This document shows positions 1 to 6,166 of a stretch of DNA of 8,171 nucleotides, one piece after another. Position numbers and translations under genes: made by a program. The stretch's first letter is position 1. Each line of letters begins with the position of its first letter. The stretch lies in the NCBI GenBank assembly GCA_021791455.1, contig JAJYWM010000391.1:1-8171 (forward strand), written 5' to 3'. The notes under the pieces are model-generated. The model was not told the origin of the DNA and did no database searches. It saw only the letters and a list, made by a program, of their open reading frames with translations. This stretch comes from a bacterium (GTDB lineage Bacteria; Chloroflexota; Dormibacteria; UBA8260; Bog-877).

Positions 1-103
1 GTTCGGCGACGCTCGCCTCGCCATCGGTGAGGCGAGCGAGGATAGCTCGCCTGGTCGGGTCGGCGAGAGCTGCGAAGACAGAGCTCAGACGATCGGCCGG
101 CAT
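1..103 (-). CDS. ArsR-family HTH transcriptional regulator, N-terminal part (runs off the left edge)
   Basis: The first 34 residues are visible, starting MPADRLSSVFAALADPTR and continuing RAILARLTDGEASVAE. This is the typical opening of the ArsR-family winged-helix repressors that often sit beside SRPBCC/START-domain genes: helix 1 with the ALADPTRRAILARL signature, then the approach to the HTH. The ATG at 103 is chosen over the ATG at 107 because only this frame gives the family sequence, and because AGGAG lies 6 nt upstream (plus-strand 110-114). Family members bind DNA as dimers, usually near their own promoter; the tandem sites at 108-135 fit autoregulation. The inducer cannot be told, since the rest of the protein is outside the window. 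Family assignment is confident; the target genes are unknown. Confidence 0.85.
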   Translation of the reverse strand, partial: MPADRLSSVFAALADPTRRAILARLTDGEASVAE

Positions 104-107
104 TCAT

Positions 108-135
108 AACTCCTAAGTTTTAGAACCACTAAGTT
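108..135. promoter_or_regulatory. Tandem AAC-N6-GTT operator-like repeats upstream of the ArsR gene
   Basis: Two 12-bp elements, aactcctaagtt (108-119) and aaccactaagtt (124-135), share the form AAC-N6-GTT and repeat with a period of 16 bp. They cover the ribosome binding site and leader of the ArsR gene that starts at 103. Imperfect dyads of this kind are common for ArsR-type repressors, so autoregulation is the likely role. That is an inference from position and symmetry; no bound metal or inducer is implied. Confidence 0.5.
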
Positions 136-189
136 ACAGCGCGGAGATGGAGAGCTTGTCAAGGCCCGGATCGATCACTCCACGTGGCG

Positions 190-1592
190 TTATGGAACCG
201 CGCCGCCCTCCACCCCCAACCAGCTGGCGAAGGGCTGGGCGCACTCTGGGTCGATGAGCCGTATCTGCTGGGGCTCGCCGGCCCCGATGAGGACCCAGGC
301 AGAGCCGCGGTACCCGCCGCGCCAGGCAGAGGCGGGGAGGCGGGGCTGCTCCAGAAAGCTCTGGGAGGAGCTCTCGGTCTTGTCGTCGTGGCGCTGCCCG
401 TGGCGCTTGGTGCGAGAGGTGGCGGCGGTGGTGAGTGAGACGAGGTGGCGGCCCACCAGGGTCTCCAGCTGCTGCAGGGTGTCGGCGTCGGCGTAGCCGG
501 GGAGGACCACCTTGGCCCCGGCCAGGGTGAGGAAGCTCTGGGCCCCTGAGGGCGTCCAGCGGGCGGCGGCCTGGCGGAGGTCCTGCATGGCGATCAGGGC
601 GACCAGATTGCGCCCGCCGCCCTCGGCGAGCAGCCAGGGGAGGCCGGGCAAGGGGCAGATGGTGGCCACTTCGTCCAGGGCCAGCAGCCAGGGGGTGGGC
701 AGGGCGCCGGTCCGATCGGAGATGCGCAGGGCGGTGAGGCGCAGCTCCTCCACCAGGCCCACCACCAGGGGGGCGCCGTCGGTGGCGGCGTCGGAGGGGG
801 AGACGACGTAGACGGTGTTGGGGCCGGCCAGGAACTCCTCGGGGTCGAAGGGGTGCTCGGGGGTGGCGTCGGCGGCCTGGCAGACCCTGGTGGTGTCGAA
901 GGGGGAGAGCATCCCCTGCAGGGCCGACCAGATGCTGCCGCGCTCGCGGTCCGGGGTGCGCAGCAGCCCCTGGAGGACCGCTCCGGCGGCCTGGCTCTCA
1001 GCCTTCTGGCAGATCGCCTGGGCGGGCTCGGCGCGCTGGGCGTGGGCCCAGGCGCAGACGGTGCCCAGGGAGCGACCGCGAGCGCCTCCGCCCGCTGGCG
1101 GGCCGTGTCCCAATCGGAGCAGCCGCGTAGGGGAGACCAGACAAGGCGCCGGGTTCCCTCGGGCAGGGGGTCGACGGTGACCAGGGGGTCGAAGAGCCAG
1201 ACGGTCCCCCGCCGGGCGCGCCAGGCGCAGGTGGCGTCTAGAACGTCGCGGCGGGTGGAGGTGACCAGGACCGGTCCCTCCCAGGCCGCGACGTTGGGGA
1301 TGATGATGATGCCCCTGGTCTTGCCGCTTCGGGGAGGCCCCAGGGCCAGGGCCGCCACCTGGGGCGGGGCGCTGATCCAGCCTCCGGCGGCCCTGCCGCA
1401 GCAGATCCGGAAGGAGGGAGGGGGGCCGGGAGGTGGAGCCGGGGCCAGCGGCCAGTGCCAGCCGTACCGCCACCAGAGCCGGCGGGCCCGGGGGAGGAGC
1501 CACAAGCCGAGCAGGGCCACTCATGCGAGGATGAGCAGCCAGCCGGCGGCCCTGGCGGCGACCGGTCCCCAGCGGCCCTGGAGCTGGCTCAT
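190..1592 (-). pseudogene. TraG/VirD4-type conjugal transfer coupling ATPase, broken by a stop codon and a frameshift
   Basis: Coupling proteins of this family are inner-membrane ATPases that feed the relaxase-DNA complex into a type IV secretion channel. Reading from the ATG at 1592 gives a short N-terminus and a hydrophobic stretch that runs into an in-frame TGA (1521-1523) at codon 24. The same frame then continues VALLGLWLLPRARRLWW, so the stop splits what looks like one membrane segment. Walker A (GPPRSGKT, codons 85-92, 1317-1340) follows, with IIIIPNVAAWEG after it. Near 1070-1095 the coding frame changes, and the rest reads on in another frame to the TAA at 190-192: FDPEEFLAGPNTVYVVSPSD, then Walker B (LLALDE, 669-686) and the glycine-rich AEGGGRNL of the TraG C-terminal domain. 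The start overlaps the upstream gene by ATGA. A restart at GTG 1520 could skip the TGA but not the frameshift. Sequencing error is possible; family assignment is strong. Confidence 0.82.
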
Positions 1593-2119
1593 GGTGGGGT
1601 CGGCCGAGCAGAACGCGCTCGTGGCGCCGGCGGGGGATGCTCGGCCCGCTCGCGGACCAGGGCCTGTACGAAGGCGCCGAACTCGGGGATGGGGACGGGG
1701 TCGTCCCAGGGGGCGTCCGGCGGAGGGTGGCGGCCCTCGTGTGCGCGGCACTGCTCCCAGTCCCGTTGCAGGGCGGCCACGCCTACCGCCCACCAGTCAG
1801 CGGCATCCCTCGGGTGGGCATCGGGCGCGTAGGCGCGGGCCCTCCAAGCCTGAAGTGCAGCGAGCCGGTGGACCAGCCAGCCATGGGTGTGCCAACAGGC
1901 GGGTGCCGGGATGTCCTGGGCCTCAAGCCAGCTGACGAAGTCCTGCAGGTCGGCGTACCGCTGGGCGAGCTGGGTGGCGGGGCAGCGCTCCAGGTCCCAG
2001 GGGGTCGAGCAGCAGCAGCGGAACCCGTGGATCGAGGCATGCGGCTTCCCAGCGGCCTGGTGGAAGGTGGCCGGCGGCCGCTCCCGGGGCTGCGGTGTAC
2101 GCCGGTCAGACGGGGGGAG
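1589..2119 (-). pseudogene. DUF4913-like conjugation-module protein, no visible start codon
   Basis: An open stretch of 176 codons ends at 1589 with a TGA that overlaps the ATG of the coupling-protein gene (ATGA), as in a translationally coupled operon. Recognisable protein includes GKPHASIHGF, a Cys-rich FRCCCSTPWDLERC, YADLQDFVSWLEAQDIPAP, then CWHTHGWLVHRLAALQAWRA and DAADWWAVGVAALQRDWEQC. The W..H...V.RL.ALQ.WR and DWW patterns resemble DUF4913 proteins, which are found beside TraG-like genes on actinobacterial mobile elements; I judge this by eye. No ATG, GTG or TTG lies in frame before the GTG at about 1780, which would remove most of the conserved part. Upstream the frame is closed by TGA (2120-2122), beyond which a GTG at 2182 would give an in-frame 20-codon N-terminus. 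A nonsense mutation or lost 5' end is therefore likely. Its function is unknown. Confidence 0.5.
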
Positions 2120-2126
2120 TCAAGCG

Positions 2127-2145
2127 CCGGCAGGTATACCGGCAG
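2127..2145. repeat. Short direct repeat CCGGCAG-GTATA-CCGGCAG
   Basis: The 7-mer ccggcag occurs at 2127-2133 and 2139-2145 around gtata, and the centre ggtatacc (2133-2140) is a perfect 8-bp palindrome. It sits next to the open 5' end of the DUF4913-like reading frame and behind the Lrp gene. It could be a small operator or chance in GC-rich DNA; nothing else supports a role. Confidence 0.25.
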
Positions 2146-2199
2146 CGTCAGCCCTCTCCTCCCAGTGTCCGATACCCTTCACATCTCGGGCACTGCTTC

Positions 2200-2694
2200 T
2201 CACGTGTGAAGTTCGGGAGGCCCCGCCATCAGCGGTAGCCCCCGACGTGGCACGGGAGCGGAGTGGATGATGGAGGTCGTGGTCCGCCCATAGGGGGTGA
2301 AGCGGTCGAGGAGGGCTTCGAGGTCGTCCATGTTCCGGAGATGGATCTTGATGAAGTAGCAGTCTTCGCCCGTTATGCGATAGCACTCTGTGACTTCAGG
2401 AATCGCATGGGCAATCTCGGGGATGCGGTGGAGATCGCGGCTGGAGGGGCTCACCCTGATGATGGCCGCGAGGGGATAACCGATGGCGCGGGGCTCGATC
2501 TCAGCTTTGTAGGAGACGACGCCGGTCTCCTCAAGGCGACGAAGCCGTTCAGCCACCGCCGGGGCTGACAGCCCAACGCGTCGACCCAGCACGGCGATCC
2601 GAACCCGGGCGTCCGCCCTCAGCTCCTCCAAGAGAGACCGATCCAGCTCATCGAGTGAACCGAAGGCCGGAGCGGCAGGTTTCCTATGTTTCAT
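2200..2694 (-). CDS. Lrp/AsnC-family transcriptional regulator
   Basis: A 164-residue protein, the usual length for this family. The N-terminal winged HTH spans about residues 14-60 (LDELDRSLLEELRADAR, then VGLSAPAVAERLRRLEETGV). A C-terminal RAM-type alpha/beta ligand-binding and oligomerisation domain follows (YPLAAIIRVSPS, ITGEDCYFIKIHL). Lrp/AsnC proteins bind DNA as dimers to higher oligomers and commonly sense amino acids. The ATG at 2694 is preferred; an in-frame TTG at 2745 would add 17 residues that do not look like the family and would reach into the divergent promoter. It is divergent from the EamA exporter with 60 nt between the starts, the usual setting in which an Lrp-type regulator controls an amino-acid exporter. 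The effector is not visible; regulation of the neighbour is inferred from arrangement. Confidence 0.93.
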   Translation of the reverse strand: MKHRKPAAPAFGSLDELDRSLLEELRADARVRIAVLGRRVGLSAPAVAERLRRLEETGVVSYKAEIEPRAIGYPLAAIIRVSPSSRDLHRIPEIAHAIPEVTECYRITGEDCYFIKIHLRNMDDLEALLDRFTPYGRTTTSIIHSAPVPRRGLPLMAGPPELHT

Positions 2695-2746
2695 CGGCGT
2701 TGCCCCGCACCTTCCGTGTTTTAGCCCTTCCTGCCCGCGGCCCAAC

Positions 2747-2764
2747 TTTATAACATGAATCTAA
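2747..2764 (+). promoter_or_regulatory. Candidate promoter of the EamA gene, possibly leaderless
   Basis: The AT-rich tttataacat (2747-2756) contains TAACAT, which fits the actinobacterial TANNNT -10 pattern. A transcript starting about 7 nt downstream would begin at or just before the ATG at 2764, the second in-frame ATG of the exporter gene. No convincing Shine-Dalgarno sequence precedes either ATG, which fits a leaderless message. I see no clear -35 element. This is inference from spacing only. Confidence 0.3.
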
Positions 2765-3696
2765 TGGCTCACCCCGCACAAGTCAAAGTCAGCACCGACG
2801 CGCCCCACTTGGTCCCACGGATACCCGCCACTTCGTTCTTCTTGGTGAGCGCGTTGTTCCACTACCTGGGGCCCTCCTTCGCAGTGCTGCTCTTCGCCAG
2901 GGTGAGCGTGCTTGGTGTGGTGTGGTTCCGCATCGCCACGGCCGCAGTCGTGTTCGCCGCGTGGCGACGCCCCTGGCGTCTGGTCCGGCGGCTCTCTGTC
3001 GCCCAGAGATGGACCCTGGCGGCGCTCGGAGCCGTGTTGGCGGGGATGAACACCGTGTTCTACCTGGCCATCGACCGCCTGCCCCTGGCCACCGTGGGAG
3101 CCATCGAGTTCCTGGGGCCCGTGCTTCTCGCCGCGGTCGGAGTCCGAACCCGGCGAAATCTTCTCGCTCTGGTGATAACCATCGGAGGGGTGGGCGCACT
3201 CACCGAAGTCCTCTTGGCAGCCCAGCCATTGGGGTTCGTTCTCGCCTTCGCTAACTGCGCCGGGTTCATGCTGTACATCGTCCTCGGCCACCACATCGCC
3301 AACACAGGGGTCGGCCATTCGGGCGACCGTGGCGGCACTGGCCTCATGGATGGCATAGACCAACTCGGGGCCGCCATGGTCGTCGCGGCCGTGGTGGTTA
3401 CGCCGATGGGTCTTGGGGCCGCCATCCCAGTCCTCGGCGATCCGCTCCTGATGGCAGCGGGAGTGGGCGTCGGGATCTGCTCCTCGGTGATCCCTTACGT
3501 GACGGATCAGCTGGCTATGGCCCGGTTGCCGCGGGCAACCTTTGCCCTGATGCTCGCGCTTCTCCCCGCATTTGCGACGGTGATCGGCATGCTCGTTCTC
3601 AGCCAGGTCCCCACCGCCCTGCAACTCCTGGGAATCGGCCTTGTCGTAGCTGGGGTGGCCTTGCACCAGACCTCACGGTCAGCGCAGGTCGCATAG
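2755..3696 (+). CDS. EamA/DMT-family transporter, RhtA-like (probable amino-acid or small-metabolite exporter)
   Basis: A 313-residue integral membrane protein with about ten hydrophobic segments, the normal EamA size. It contains two repeated EamA halves. Family-like stretches are VVWFRIATAAVVF, GMNTVFYLAIDRLPLATVGA followed by IEFLGPVLLAAVG (first half), and SSVIPYVTDQLAMARLP with ALLPAFATVIGMLVLSQ (second half). The pattern is closest to RhtA-type threonine/homoserine exporters, but substrate cannot be read from sequence. A hydrophilic glycine-rich loop (about residues 184-200, HSGDRGGTG) lies between the halves. Start may be 2755 or 2764; the latter suits a leaderless transcript. It is divergent from the Lrp/AsnC gene, which probably regulates it. 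It acts in the cytoplasmic membrane and appears intact. Confidence 0.9.
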   Translation: MNLMAHPAQVKVSTDAPHLVPRIPATSFFLVSALFHYLGPSFAVLLFARVSVLGVVWFRIATAAVVFAAWRRPWRLVRRLSVAQRWTLAALGAVLAGMNTVFYLAIDRLPLATVGAIEFLGPVLLAAVGVRTRRNLLALVITIGGVGALTEVLLAAQPLGFVLAFANCAGFMLYIVLGHHIANTGVGHSGDRGGTGLMDGIDQLGAAMVVAAVVVTPMGLGAAIPVLGDPLLMAAGVGVGICSSVIPYVTDQLAMARLPRATFALMLALLPAFATVIGMLVLSQVPTALQLLGIGLVVAGVALHQTSRSAQVA

Positions 3697-3708
3697 GGGT
3701 GCGGGCCA

Positions 3709-3963
3709 GTGTTCGGCGCTGCAAGGTGCGTTGGCGGTCCCGAGAGTGACTCGGAGGTCCTGGCGCAGATTGACGAGCTGCCACCGTGCGCCAGCTGTCC
3801 ACCCAATGCGACGGGGCCGTCGGTCCCGCTGACGGATGCCCACACCCACAGCGTGACCAGGATCACTCAGCACGCATCAGGCTGGGCCACGAGCGGCGGC
3901 GCCTATCGGTCGATCGCGGATATGGAGCAGGTGTGGAACGCTCTGCGGGGTGCCACCCGATGA
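3709..3963 (+). CDS. Possible small ORF of unknown function, overlapping the MFS start by ATGA
   Basis: A GTG-started frame of 84 codons fills the gap between the EamA and MFS genes. Its TGA (3961-3963) overlaps the ATG of the MFS gene at 3960. I recognise no domain: the protein is polar (PPCASCPPNATGP, THSVTRITQHASGWATSGG) with no membrane segment. There is no strong Shine-Dalgarno sequence before the GTG. A shorter in-frame version from the ATG at 3922 would encode only MEQVWNALRGATR, which could act as a coupling leader peptide. It may equally be non-coding; codon statistics and homologues would decide. Confidence 0.25.
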   Translation: MFGAARCVGGPESDSEVLAQIDELPPCASCPPNATGPSVPLTDAHTHSVTRITQHASGWATSGGAYRSIADMEQVWNALRGATR

Positions 3964-5195
3964 AGGTGTCCGGCGGCAAGGGCCCGATCTATGTCGTCCT
4001 CATTGGACGCTTTATGACGAACGTCGGGACCTTTATGGTCATACCATTCTTGGTCGTCTACGTGACGCAGCACGAGGCGATGACCGGGCTACAGGCTGGC
4101 GCGCTGTTCGCCGTGCTGCAGCTCACCCGGCGGGGGCTGAGCTTTATGGCCGGATGGGCGAGCGACAGATTCGGCGCAGAACGGGCCCTGACCATGGGCC
4201 TGCTCTTGGAGGCCGCGGCCTACCTCAGCCTTACCGCGGTGGGCCGCTCCTTCCCGGCCTGGGCCATCACCATTGCCCTGCTCGGCTTCGGGGGCTCGAT
4301 GAGCAACAACGGAGCTCGTAGCCTACTGGCCGCGAGCCGGTCCGCCGGTGCGGTGGTCAACCTGAGCCGTTACTACGTGTCCATCAACGCCGCGGCGATG
4401 ATCGGACCGCTGATCGGCGCTGCGCTTCTGACGGCCGGGCTGAGCCGACTTGCCTTCCTGACCGCAGCGAGCTTGCATCTGCTGTTCGCTGCCGCATCGG
4501 CTGTGCTGCTTCGCGGCGTACACGAGCCCAGCGCAGTCGCTCTCCGGGTGTCCGACATGATTGCCGGGCTGCGTGAACACCACTTGGTCGTCTACGGCAC
4601 ACTGGTGGCCAGTGGCTGGTTCCTGATCAGCCAGTTCCGGATCGCGCTACCGCTGACGATCATCCACCAGCGACTGCCAGGTGGCTGGATCGGGCCACTG
4701 ACTGCCGTCAACGCCATCGTGGTCATGATCACCGTCTCATTGATCGGAAAGCGCGTCGCTGAGCGCGGCACCGTCGGGAAGCTGAACATCCTCAGCACGT
4801 CTGGGATCGTGCTCGGCTTTGGCTGGCTGCTGTGCGCGTTTGGCGGCGTGACTCCGCTGGTCGGGGCGGTGATCGTCATATCGGTTGGGGAATCCTTGTT
4901 CTGCAGTGTCGTGGACGCGGTCATGATGTCCTTCGCTCCCGAGGGAAGGATCGGCCTCTACCTGGGCTACTCCACGATGGCGTGGGGCGTCGGCGGTCTG
5001 CTCGCGGGCCTCACTGGCGGCCTGTTCGACCTGGCCATCGGTCACGGCGCACTGTCGCTGTTCTGGCTGGGCCTGCTAATCGTCGGGACCTGCGCGGCGG
5101 GATGCATCTGGATGACGCGGAGCTACTTCGCCGCCGTCGCTGTGGCGCTCCAGCTACCTGAGCAGGTCGCGGTGCAGAAGGAGCCAGCCGGCTGA
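3960..5195 (+). CDS. Major facilitator superfamily transporter
   Basis: A 411-residue protein with about 12 hydrophobic segments, a normal MFS length. Segment 1 is YVVLIGRFMTNVGTFMVIPF. The cytoplasmic loop 2-3 holds a good MFS motif A (GWASDRFGAERALTMG, residues 65-80), and the equivalent loop in the second half is IGKRVAERGTVGKL (262-275). Segment 5 carries a proline/glycine-rich stretch (MIGPLIGAALL). The overall look resembles MdtH-type and similar proton-driven efflux carriers, but the substrate is not visible. The ATG at 3960 is used: the frame stays open upstream to 3786, but that extension is hydrophilic and unlike any MFS N-terminus. GCGGGG about 10 nt upstream is a weak ribosome binding site. 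It lies downstream of and parallel to the EamA gene, after a 263-nt gap, so co-transcription is possible but unproved. Confidence 0.92.
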   Translation: MKVSGGKGPIYVVLIGRFMTNVGTFMVIPFLVVYVTQHEAMTGLQAGALFAVLQLTRRGLSFMAGWASDRFGAERALTMGLLLEAAAYLSLTAVGRSFPAWAITIALLGFGGSMSNNGARSLLAASRSAGAVVNLSRYYVSINAAAMIGPLIGAALLTAGLSRLAFLTAASLHLLFAAASAVLLRGVHEPSAVALRVSDMIAGLREHHLVVYGTLVASGWFLISQFRIALPLTIIHQRLPGGWIGPLTAVNAIVVMITVSLIGKRVAERGTVGKLNILSTSGIVLGFGWLLCAFGGVTPLVGAVIVISVGESLFCSVVDAVMMSFAPEGRIGLYLGYSTMAWGVGGLLAGLTGGLFDLAIGHGALSLFWLGLLIVGTCAAGCIWMTRSYFAAVAVALQLPEQVAVQKEPAG

Positions 5196-5199
5196 GACG

Positions 5200-5307
5200 T
5201 TAGATCCGAGCTGTCGGCTCCGCGCGGCTGATCGTGAACATCACGCTCGGACCAGGGACTGCCATTACCAACAGCGCCGTCGCGGCGAAGACCAAGACAG
5301 TACTCAT
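5200..5307 (-). pseudogene. LysE/RhtB-family exporter, N-terminal remnant
   Basis: The 35-codon frame from the ATG at 5307 reads MSTVLVFAATALLVMAVPGP and then SVMFTISRA, the signature first membrane helix and PGPS motif of LysE/RhtB amino-acid exporters, which are normally about 200-210 residues long. After ISRA the family similarity stops and a TAA follows at 5200-5202. Everything past about residue 29 is missing, replaced by the end of the MFS gene, whose stop is only 4 bp away. The sequence was therefore cut by a deletion or recombination, probably when the MFS gene arrived or the region rearranged. The break falls near 5217. There is no strong Shine-Dalgarno sequence, but the inverted repeat at 5328-5355 looks like the old operator. 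Confidence 0.7.
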
Positions 5308-5327
5308 GGGCGGCACGATATCGGTTG

Positions 5328-5355
5328 AGTACCTCCGCAACATCGCGGAGGTACT
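5328..5355. promoter_or_regulatory. Perfect 11-bp inverted repeat upstream of the LysE remnant (probable operator)
   Basis: agtacctccgc (5328-5338) and gcggaggtact (5345-5355) are exact reverse complements separated by 6 bp. The repeat starts 20 bp upstream of the LysE remnant's ATG. No T-run follows on either strand, so an operator is more likely than a terminator. It may be what remains of the control region of the truncated exporter. Confidence 0.5.
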
Positions 5356-5578
5356 TGCACGACGACCTGAGGTGGCTGAGATCGATTCCCTTGTCGCGGA
5401 GAGCGGAGCGCCTGGCTTAAGCGAGGTTGAACGACCCACCAGTCGTGTGGCCCGGCCCAGGTCGTCGCCGACATGCAGTATGACTGGGAAGTCTAATTAT
5501 CACGACAATACCATCACACAATGTGCCAGCAACGCCCCAGCGTTACTGGTCTCCGGGCTGACAAGGATGTTTGGGAAT

Positions 5579-5608
5579 ATTATACACGATCCGGATATCG
5601 TGTATAAT
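5579..5608. promoter_or_regulatory. Perfect 12-bp inverted repeat with back-to-back TATAAT boxes
   Basis: attatacacgat (5579-5590) and atcgtgtataat (5597-5608) are exact reverse complements around 6 bp. The right arm ends in TATAAT on the plus strand (5603-5608) and the left arm gives TATAAT on the minus strand (5579-5584), so each strand has a consensus -10. The right one is preceded by TG one base upstream (tgTATAAT at 5601-5608), close to an extended -10. No good -35 is seen. A regulator dimer bound here would block both promoters; the XRE-like protein encoded 200 bp downstream is one candidate. Confidence 0.55.
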
Positions 5609-5638
5609 GTGACATACAAGGTTCTCGGACGCAATCCC

Positions 5639-5711
5639 ATGCGGGGCCGGGTATGAGCGCCGCTGGGAGGCGTCAGATATGACACATGGTGGCATCGGCG
5701 TAGAGGGCTGA
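5639..5711 (+). other. Chain of three ATGA-overlapping mini-ORFs (possible leader peptides)
   Basis: Three tiny frames follow the plus-strand TATAAT box: MRGRV (5639-5656), MSAAGRRQI (5653-5682) and MTHGGIGVEG (5679-5711). Each overlaps the next by ATGA. The third has a good ribosome binding site, gggagg (5665-5670), 8 nt before its ATG. The spacing fits a leader transcript starting near 5615. Chance is a serious alternative, since such short frames are common and no homologues are known to me. Confidence 0.2.
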
Positions 5712-5803
5712 CTCGGAGATTGGCCCAAGCCGGGCTAAGTTGGGCTGATAGGCGAGCGGCTCAGGAAGATCATGTGGTCGCCTCCGCGGCTTGTGGGGCC
5801 GGC

Positions 5804-6166
5804 ATGGCCGGCCAGTTAATAGAGCTCCTCGAAGAGCTCCATTTGACCCAGGGACTGTTGGCCTTTGTGGCCGGCGTCGACGAGGACACGATCAGCCGGA
5901 TAGCCAACGGGCAAGCGTGCGCCCCGTCCACTCGCTGGAGGATCCGCTGGGCCGGCGGCCTGCTGCGCCAGGTGACGCATCTCGGTCAAAGTGATTCCGT
6001 CGTCGCCCAGATCATCGATCAGATGGGTGATACCCCTGACCGTGCCGACCACGTCCAGGTGCGGAAGGCATTCCTTCGGCACCTCCGGTCGGTCGTCAAG
6101 TCCGGACAGCCACCCGTCTCCGTACGGCGGGAATCGCGCGCTGGCTTCGGGCTGGCCGCAGCGTAG
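5804..6166 (+). CDS. Small XRE-like helix-turn-helix protein
   Basis: A 120-residue protein with a Cro/XRE-type HTH near its N-terminus: LIELLEELHLTQGLLAFVAG (helices 1-2) then VDEDTISRIANGQACAPS (helix 3 and following turn), about residues 4-42. The order matches the family pattern of a Gln at the start of helix 2, AGV in the turn, and S.I..G in the recognition helix. The rest (VVAQIIDQMGDTPDRADHVQ) is helical but unknown. ATG 5804 has GGGG 5 nt upstream. An in-frame GTG at 5774 with AGGAAG 5 nt upstream would add 10 residues and is a real alternative. Its last 71 bp overlap the convergent recombinase gene. It may regulate the nearby palindrome or control the recombinase, like phage repressors and directionality factors, but that is inference. 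Role otherwise unknown. Confidence 0.65.
   Translation: MAGQLIELLEELHLTQGLLAFVAGVDEDTISRIANGQACAPSTRWRIRWAGGLLRQVTHLGQSDSVVAQIIDQMGDTPDRADHVQVRKAFLRHLRSVVKSGQPPVSVRRESRAGFGLAAA

Larger units (their letters stand above)
5356..5773. other. Gene-poor regulatory stretch between the LysE remnant and the HTH gene
   Basis: No convincing protein-coding gene lies here. From about 5490 to 5625 the DNA is clearly richer in A+T than its surroundings. It contains a hairpin-like repeat acgac-N6-gtcgt (5431-5446), a partial copy of the palindrome arm (attatcacgac, 5497-5507), the small symmetrical cacacaatgtg (5518-5528), the perfect inverted repeat at 5579-5608, and a chain of three very short overlapping ORFs (5639-5711). 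It may be the control region of the HTH gene, an old integration junction, or both. Confidence 0.4.

Noticed and set aside
1060..1100. Programmed ribosomal frameshift in the coupling-protein gene
   Set aside because: I see no slippery heptamer of the usual kind at the junction, and the separate in-frame TGA favours simple decay or error.
853..1935. 360-codon open frame on the plus strand
   Set aside because: It lies antisense to the coupling-protein and DUF4913-like genes, is low-complexity (Arg, Gly, Pro) and matches no family; it is a GC-rich shadow.
1521..2122. TGA read as an amino acid (recoded stop) in the conjugation genes
   Set aside because: TGA serves as a normal stop for the Lrp and MFS genes here, and a separate frameshift near 1070-1095 would still break the coupling protein.
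2761..3666. 301-codon open frame on the minus strand
   Set aside because: It is the exact antisense of the EamA exporter, rich in His, Gly and Glu with no domain; the exporter frame has clear membrane repeats.
5184..5195. Palindrome cagccggctg at the MFS stop as a terminator
   Set aside because: It is only 10 bp with no loop and no following T-run; it is more likely chance in GC-rich coding sequence.
5234..5656. 140-codon plus-strand frame crossing the LysE remnant and the AT-rich region
   Set aside because: It runs through the inverted repeats and is antisense to the LysE start; composition changes along it and no domain is recognisable.
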